A stretch of DNA of 58,156 nt, from contig JAFGSR010000232.1 in NCBI GenBank assembly GCA_016934515.1, forward strand, positions 1-58,156, written 5' to 3'. The position numbers were made by a program, and so were the translations under genes. Source of the stretch: Sedimentisphaerales bacterium (GTDB lineage: Bacteria > Planctomycetota > Phycisphaerae > Sedimentisphaerales > SM23-30). Positions 52,553-58,156 of this stretch are shown here, piece after piece; position 1 is the stretch's first letter; each line of letters opens with the position of its first letter. A model generated the notes under the pieces. The model made no database searches. It worked only from the letters and a program-made list of their open reading frames with translations, and was not told the origin of the DNA.

Positions 52553-55500
52553 ATGAAAGTTCGTTTATTATTTGCCTGCCAAATTATCTTTTGGTTCGCT
52601 TGCTCAGCGACCGCCTTTAACGGTCACATCGCCTCCGAAGGACCTGTAAAAGTCACTATTGGTGAGATTGATACAGTTGAAGAATTTAACAAACCGGTAG
52701 ACATCACTGTATCCATCGATAATAGTGCACAAAAAACCATCGAGGTGAAATTGACAATGAATGGACTCGTCGATGAATGGTATGCCATCGGCGCAACTGA
52801 TAAGACAATCGTTATAGCGTCAAAAACTCAGCAGAAAGAAACTTTCCAAGTTGCCTCGGCCAGCGGAGCATTATCTGCACTTTATCCTGTTCACTTTAAC
52901 GCCGAGTTTTCATATACAGGCGAAAGTTACAAAATACACTGCGTTCAGATATTTGACACCGATTTCACCAGGGCGGCCACTTCGGATGTGTCTGTAATAA
53001 TGCCGACAAACATCGTCCCGGCGCAAGGTTCCTTGTCGCTGATGTCGCTCAACACCCAACGAGTTGCATGGCAATACTTCGACAAGCCCCTTCTTCGTAT
53101 GCCCGTCGGCTGGAGCGGTTCGGACGAAAGATCGGGCGTATCCTTTGCAAAAGGCAACTTCCATCGCGGTTCCGGAAAAGATGCCATTGCGATGCATCCC
53201 ACTTGGCGGGGCGGGGCGGGAACAGTCTTTGCGGAGTATCAATTAAAACTAACACGCACCGAAAAAATTGAGTTCCGGTTTTTTAATGCAATTCGTGACC
53301 ATAGCGCCGAAGAACCTCCAAGCGACGGTGTAACGTTTCGTGTCCTCGTCGGCGAGGAAAAACTTTTCGAGCGACATACCGATAGCAAGGTGTGGGTAGA
53401 AGGCAAGGTCGATCTAAGTCGCTTTGCGGGCCAGGAAATATTACTCAGACTCGAAAGCCACCCCGGTCCAAAACGCGACACAACATGCGATGGCTGCTAT
53501 TGGGCTAAGCCGATGATAATTACAGGTGAACAGCCAAAACCTCTCAGCAAAGACGAACGCATTGCACTTTACCGACATGTCCAAAACATAATCGAAACGC
53601 AACAACAAAACACCAAAAAAGACTTCGTGTTTGGACTTTCCGATGGAAACACCGCGGCAATAGTACTCGGCAAAGACGGCCTGATCGACAGTGCAATTGC
53701 ATTTGGCAAAGGTGACGATTCTGTTGTCTTCGACGGAATAAACCTTTCAGTCCTGAACCGCACAGTCGGCTCACAACCCGGAAACATACGAATTACCAAA
53801 ACAGAAATATCCAAAGATGTTTTCGGTAAGGTTACAATCAAACATCGCCTGTTGATGAATGACGAAGAATTTGATCTTGTCACCAAAATCTTCAAAGACA
53901 ACAGCGGCCTTCGCATAAAATTCGATTCACCTCAACGAATTACGGATATTTCACTCGCTTGCGCAAACCAGAAAGCAAAGAGAGTTTATTGCGGCCACGG
54001 TTATTGCATTGAAGAACCTGAAGCTTTCCGTGCCGGATTCGGAGGTCATAACCTTTCAACATCCCATGTAGGCTTTGATTTTGAAAAAGGCATCTCACTC
54101 CTGATGGCAACCGATAATCCACCAGACTATCTTCAGGTAACTCCCGAAGAAAACAATTATTCGCTCCATACCCACCATAACGCAACCCTGACTTTTGTTC
54201 CCGGTACCAAAGGAGCTTTCGATTGTGCCGTCAAATACCAAAAACTTTTCGATAAAAAATCCTCGCCCGGTTTCCAAAACAAGGCAGGCCGATTCGTTTT
54301 CGATATCTGGGGCGGACGCTATTCACAAATCGCAGATACCATGGCCAAAATGATCGACTACGGCCTAACCGACTCGCTCCTGACAATCCATGTCTGGCAA
54401 CGCTGGGGGTACGATTACCGTCTGCCCGATATCTATCCACCAAATACTGCCTATGGCACAATCGACGACATGAAGAAGATCGCAACAGTCTGCCGTAATT
54501 CCAATATCCCATGGGGCCTACACGACAACTACATCGATTTCTATCCTGACGCTGCCGACTACAGTTACGACGACATCTGTTTCACACAAAACGGTAATCC
54601 CGTCAAAGCCTGGATTAACAAAGGTCGTGACGCCCAAAGTTATCGCTGGCGCCCCGACCGCATCATGCCATTTGTCAAACGCAATTTGAAACCGATCAAA
54701 GAAAACCTGGCGCCGAACCACTACTTCATCGATGTCTTCACATCCATTTCCTGTTTTGACTATTACGACAAATCCGGCCAATTTCATTCTATGCTCGAAA
54801 CCCGAAAATGCTGGGGAGAAACTTTCCGCTGGATACAGGATTATTTAGGCGGGGCGATTACCACCTCCGAAGCAGGTCACGACCAGTTGACCGGTTACCT
54901 CGACGGCGCCGACTGCCAACACCTTACACTTTCGCCAAAAGGTGGACGCTATTTCATTCAACTCACATGTTCCGACTGGCAGCGCGTCCCCTGGTTCGAT
55001 GCCGTACTGCACGACAGGTTCAGCCTCCACGGCGTCGGCTATCCTTCACGTTACAGACTTACCGAATACGACGACCACGAAAGCCCACTCCAATCCGACG
55101 ATTACATCAACGCCGAAATCCTTGATGGCCATGCCATGATGATCGACAACCAAGGCTTCGGCCGCGGCGCAGTAAGAAAGTACTGGCTCGCACAGGACTT
55201 CATAAAGACCATCGCAACCGACACAATCAAAAGCGTTGACTTTGTAGATAACGACATCCACCGCCAGATCATAACCTGGAACTGTGGTGCTAAAATTTAC
55301 TCCAATCGCAGCAAGAACGACTGGCGAGTCAAAGGCAAAATACTCCCGCAGTACGGCTACTTCGCAAAGAATGGCCCAATAGAATCCTCCATCGAAAAAA
55401 TCGATGGACTAATCGTCGAGCAGTCACAAACCAATGCAGATCACTATTTCAACGCCCGCGGATTCGACATTGATAACGGCATAAAAATGATGCCCCGAAT

Positions 55501-56221
55501 TGAAAACCTGGAATACCTCACCAACCGCAAATTCAAAATGACCGTAAACTGGGACGTAGCCTCCCCAGCCCAAAAAAACCTCGACATATTTGTCCATTTC
55601 TGCCCTGTCGATTCCGGTACCGATGAAATTGCCTTCCAGGGCGACCTGAGACCATACCCGCCGATGAGCAACTGGAAAGATCAGATCAAAACCGGCAGCG
55701 AACATCTCCAGTACATCCCCGAAAAATGCCTCCCCGGCGACTACGACATAATGATTGGCGTCTGGGACCCTTCCACCGGAACACGCTACAGACTAATAGG
55801 CGAAGACGCCGGAAGCTTCAGATACAAACTCGGCATCCTCACCATCGAAGGTAGCAAAGATAATGTCACAGGTCTAAAACTCAACAGACACAACCCCACA
55901 TCCCTGCCCAAAAACCGCAGAAACATAAACAAAACTCCAATCAACTTCGGCCCGGCAACTACCTTTGCAGCATTCAGATGCCAAATCCAAAAAGATGCCA
56001 TAATAGTCATCCCCCTACCAGACATAGAGCAATTCCCGATCACACTTAATCTCGAAAAACTACTCACCGACAATAACCCAATAGTAAAATCGATAGAAGC
56101 AATAGACGCCGCCGGTAAAAAAATACGAGATGTTGCTTTCAAACAAAATAACTCTATCGTAAAATTTCAAACGAAAGAAAACGAATTCGCTTATCAAATT
56201 AAAAAGGCCTGCCTCCCTTAA
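52553..56221 (+). CDS. Very large secreted glycosidase-like protein, unclassified (possibly GH101/GH129-like)
   Basis: 1222 residues with a Sec signal (about 1-21). Residues about 25-150 form a beta-domain; about 160-330 an NPCBM-like jelly roll (GWSGSDERSGVSFAKG, FAEYQLKLTRTEKIEFRFF); about 340-570 another beta-rich part. Residues about 585-880 look like a TIM barrel: FVFDIWGGRYSQIA, LLTIHVWQRWGYDYRLPDIYP, IPWGLHDNYIDFYPDA, NHYFIDVFTSISCFDYY and TTSEAGHDQLTGYLDGAD, with several Asp and Glu at strand ends as catalytic candidates. A C-terminal beta-sandwich (about 975-1090) resembles DUF4832. I cannot assign a family firmly. It follows the IS3 relic and uses more AT-rich DNA toward its 3' end. 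Confidence 0.62.
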   Translation: MKVRLLFACQIIFWFACSATAFNGHIASEGPVKVTIGEIDTVEEFNKPVDITVSIDNSAQKTIEVKLTMNGLVDEWYAIGATDKTIVIASKTQQKETFQVASASGALSALYPVHFNAEFSYTGESYKIHCVQIFDTDFTRAATSDVSVIMPTNIVPAQGSLSLMSLNTQRVAWQYFDKPLLRMPVGWSGSDERSGVSFAKGNFHRGSGKDAIAMHPTWRGGAGTVFAEYQLKLTRTEKIEFRFFNAIRDHSAEEPPSDGVTFRVLVGEEKLFERHTDSKVWVEGKVDLSRFAGQEILLRLESHPGPKRDTTCDGCYWAKPMIITGEQPKPLSKDERIALYRHVQNIIETQQQNTKKDFVFGLSDGNTAAIVLGKDGLIDSAIAFGKGDDSVVFDGINLSVLNRTVGSQPGNIRITKTEISKDVFGKVTIKHRLLMNDEEFDLVTKIFKDNSGLRIKFDSPQRITDISLACANQKAKRVYCGHGYCIEEPEAFRAGFGGHNLSTSHVGFDFEKGISLLMATDNPPDYLQVTPEENNYSLHTHHNATLTFVPGTKGAFDCAVKYQKLFDKKSSPGFQNKAGRFVFDIWGGRYSQIADTMAKMIDYGLTDSLLTIHVWQRWGYDYRLPDIYPPNTAYGTIDDMKKIATVCRNSNIPWGLHDNYIDFYPDAADYSYDDICFTQNGNPVKAWINKGRDAQSYRWRPDRIMPFVKRNLKPIKENLAPNHYFIDVFTSISCFDYYDKSGQFHSMLETRKCWGETFRWIQDYLGGAITTSEAGHDQLTGYLDGADCQHLTLSPKGGRYFIQLTCSDWQRVPWFDAVLHDRFSLHGVGYPSRYRLTEYDDHESPLQSDDYINAEILDGHAMMIDNQGFGRGAVRKYWLAQDFIKTIATDTIKSVDFVDNDIHRQIITWNCGAKIYSNRSKNDWRVKGKILPQYGYFAKNGPIESSIEKIDGLIVEQSQTNADHYFNARGFDIDNGIKMMPRIENLEYLTNRKFKMTVNWDVASPAQKNLDIFVHFCPVDSGTDEIAFQGDLRPYPPMSNWKDQIKTGSEHLQYIPEKCLPGDYDIMIGVWDPSTGTRYRLIGEDAGSFRYKLGILTIEGSKDNVTGLKLNRHNPTSLPKNRRNINKTPINFGPATTFAAFRCQIQKDAIIVIPLPDIEQFPITLNLEKLLTDNNPIVKSIEAIDAAGKKIRDVAFKQNNSIVKFQTKENEFAYQIKKACLP

Positions 56222-56458
56222 AAATTAGAACTTCGCGGATTCAACTCATAAGTACAACAGGTGATTTATTTATCCGTGATTTATTGTTGAATATTTCAAA
56301 AGGTGTTTGGAATCCAGGGATTTTTCTGACCCGATGATTAACTTAACTTTTGCACTTTCCCAAGTAGCTTAATCGGCTGGAGCCAGGGCTTACAGCAGAA
56401 AGTGGAAACAGCAGAATCAGTAAAAAAAACCAATACTAAGCTATATGAGGCAAAGGCT
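56222..56458. other. Short gene-free gap
   Basis: AT-rich at the start; no repeat, promoter or gene recognised with confidence. Confidence 0.4.
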
Positions 56459-58081
56459 ATGAAAAACTGGGCTTTATCAGATGGTAATTCTTGTTTGAGA
56501 ACAGTTTTTTGGACCGTGTCGATTATGATAGCTAGCTGGACCCAGGTAACAACAACCGCAAGTAATGTGAACCCGGCCGACACTGGACCTGACTACGAAA
56601 ATAGTAAGGCCGCTCTCGAAAATTCTCCGGTTAAGATTCGAATTGCAGCTTACAATGTTTTGTTCGGTAATTGGGCACAACCCGAGCGGATCGGAGAAAT
56701 GTTCAAGCCTTACAATCTTGATATCATTGGCTTTTCTGAAGTTCCCGATGGAGACTGGACAGCGCGTGTGGGCCGGATACTTGGCATGGATTATGTTTAT
56801 GTGGGCAAAATTTCTTCCGCAAATCACAAAGACAAATTTAAGTCTTTACTTAGTAGAACACCGCTCACCGATACCAATGAGATTGAAATAAATGCTGTCG
56901 GCTGGGCGCCCGCCTCAATTGTCGGTGCCACTACGAAAATCAAGGGCATGGAGGTAACTTTCTATTCACTCCATATACCGGGAAGGGATAAAGCCGAAGG
57001 ATCTGCTGCAGAGTTTCTCGCTCGAAAAATTATTCCTCAACTAAAACCGGACCGCCTAATAATTATGGGCGATTACAATAATCATATAGGTGAGGAATCC
57101 TTGAATCTGCTGGCCCAGGCCGGTATGAAGCCTACCTGGGACGGACTGGATATCGATCTGGAAAACAAAAGTACCCACAAACATATTGAAACCGGCACCG
57201 AAAGCGGCATCATCGATCATATCTTCTTCAATAGTGCTTCCCTGGCTCAGGTTAGTGATGGTGGAATTATCTATGATGTCTATAATCCGCCTGACGAAGA
57301 CAAGCCCATGAAATCATATTATAAAGAATGGAAAGATTTAAAAAAACCACTCTCCGACCACCGGCCTATCTGGGCCGAGTTGGTTCTACCCCAGCGGCCC
57401 AAGGCTTTTTCTCCTGAACAACAGGTTTCTGTTGAAGTTGATTGGCTAATAAAACCAGTTAAACAACCAACTGAACTGCATATACGGAAAAGATCGGCTA
57501 ACAAGATCGATCTGGTTCTAACCAACGGCCTGATTAGCAGGACATTTTGTCTGTTGCCCAATGCTGCTACTGTTGCTTTTGATAATCTTATGACGAGCGA
57601 ATCTATCCTGCGAGCTGTCAAGCCGGAGGCGACGGTGAAAATTGATGGTGTGGAATATGAAGTGGGCGGGCTTAAGGGGCAAGTTGAGCGGGCATATCTG
57701 CGCCCGGAATGGGTGGACGATATGATAAGCAATCCCGATACTTTTCAGTTCACAGGTTACCACACCAACAAGATTAAAGCACGGTTGCCCTGGAAGCAAA
57801 ATCGTCATGCCCAGAATCTGTCCTGGCCGCCGCCGGGCCTGGAACTTGTGATGAGCTACAAACCGCCTCATTCCTCGACCGGACTCTATAACGGATTAAA
57901 AGTCCAAGTGCATTACGAAATGTATCAGGGTATTCCTGTTTTGTCCAAGCGGATAACCGTGGTCAATGAAACGGACAAAATCATAACGCTTGACAGGTTC
58001 GTGAGCGAAATACTCGCTACCGTAGACTTTGAAGTGCCCGAAGAACTGATGTCTCCGGACCCGTGGCATCCAACGCCGTGA
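56459..58081 (+). CDS. Secreted endonuclease/exonuclease/phosphatase-family protein fused to a glycosidase-type beta-sandwich
   Basis: 540 residues from the ATG at 56459 (GAGG eight bases upstream); a GTG at 56402 would add a non-signal extension. A signal peptide (CLRTVFWTVSIMIASWTQ) comes first. Residues about 60-330 are the EEP domain: IAAYNVLFGNW (Asn), IIGFSEVPDG (Glu), LIIMGDYNNHIG (Asp, Asn), IIDHIFFNS and LSDHRPIWAEL (Asp-His), so the metal-dependent phosphodiesterase site is complete. Residues about 365-540 (IDLVLTNGLISRTFCL, VEYEVGGLKGQVERAYLRPEW, VHYEMYQGIPVLSKRITVVNE) resemble the N-terminal sandwich of GH36-type alpha-galactosidases. The frame stops where such a domain would normally lead into a barrel, so it may be truncated. 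Confidence 0.78.
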   Translation: MKNWALSDGNSCLRTVFWTVSIMIASWTQVTTTASNVNPADTGPDYENSKAALENSPVKIRIAAYNVLFGNWAQPERIGEMFKPYNLDIIGFSEVPDGDWTARVGRILGMDYVYVGKISSANHKDKFKSLLSRTPLTDTNEIEINAVGWAPASIVGATTKIKGMEVTFYSLHIPGRDKAEGSAAEFLARKIIPQLKPDRLIIMGDYNNHIGEESLNLLAQAGMKPTWDGLDIDLENKSTHKHIETGTESGIIDHIFFNSASLAQVSDGGIIYDVYNPPDEDKPMKSYYKEWKDLKKPLSDHRPIWAELVLPQRPKAFSPEQQVSVEVDWLIKPVKQPTELHIRKRSANKIDLVLTNGLISRTFCLLPNAATVAFDNLMTSESILRAVKPEATVKIDGVEYEVGGLKGQVERAYLRPEWVDDMISNPDTFQFTGYHTNKIKARLPWKQNRHAQNLSWPPPGLELVMSYKPPHSSTGLYNGLKVQVHYEMYQGIPVLSKRITVVNETDKIITLDRFVSEILATVDFEVPEELMSPDPWHPTP

Positions 58082-58156
58082 ACTTTTTTTGTCATGCTAC
58101 ATTGCAAACCCTTTTGGCACAAAGAATTTCATTCGGTTTGGCCGGTCGGATTTTAG
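58082..58156. other. Right-edge sequence after the EEP fusion protein
   Basis: Only 75 bases. No feature can be supported; whether the EEP fusion continues in another frame cannot be judged here. Confidence 0.3.

Noticed and set aside
1..58156. tRNA or rRNA genes
   Set aside because: No T-loop sequence of the GGTTCGAATCC kind in a cloverleaf context and no rRNA signature was found by eye; small RNAs cannot be excluded.

Overview
The window looks like a chromosomal segment of a Planctomycetota bacterium, most likely a polysaccharide-degrading member of the Phycisphaerae/Sedimentisphaerales type. The evidence is a type II secretion locus with an extraordinarily long secretin, a secreted beta-helix protein ending in a dockerin-like segment, many large secreted glycoside hydrolases of plant- or algal-glycan families, and a Trk channel, gamma carbonic anhydrase and xylose isomerase-like TIM barrels typical of such genomes. 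No rRNA, tRNA or ribosomal protein gene is present, so the phylum is an inference from gene content.

Layout. 1-3157 (minus strand): the start of pgpA running off the left edge, then two paralogous secreted glycosidase-like proteins, one with a Sec and one with a Tat signal. 3404-8575: TrkH, a sugar-phosphate isomerase-like TIM barrel, a gamma carbonic anhydrase, an MNT-HEPN pair with a strong sigma-70 promoter, and a pentapeptide-repeat potassium channel. 8576-9905: a gene-free island with phrase-like repeats and a 188-bp element bounded by a perfect 24-bp inverted repeat. 9906-26578: a type II secretion locus in the classical order C-D-E-F-G-H-I-J-K-L-M, interrupted by a family of intergenic repeats. 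26748-33212: a GH2 enzyme and a GHL10-type hydrolase. 33492-45555: a surface-glycan locus (DUF354 protein, DegT aminotransferase, pyruvyl transferase, flippase-like protein, two GT2 enzymes, a toroid protein and a GT39-like protein), with the dockerin protein inside it. 45582-58081: a glycan-catabolic region (xylose isomerase, GH116, GH172, a very large unclassified glycosidase and an EEP-family phosphodiesterase fusion), with an IS3-type transposase relic between GH172 and the large glycosidase.

How it fits together (inference). Secreted hydrolases attack glycans outside the cell or in the periplasm. Xylose isomerase and the TIM-barrel isomerase feed the sugars into metabolism. The type II system is the likely exporter for some of these enzymes, and the glycan locus builds the cell surface.

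The most unusual feature is the secretin: about ten Secretin_N-type modules, most with a low-complexity loop inserted, including a 384-bp tandem duplication still visible at DNA level. Its GspC-like partner carries four copies of a 75-residue beta-repeat. A second large-scale signal is a reversal of strand composition: the plus strand is C-rich to about 11.6 kb, G-rich to about 42.3 kb, then C-rich again, whichever strand the genes lie on. All calls come from reading the sequence; no database search was made.
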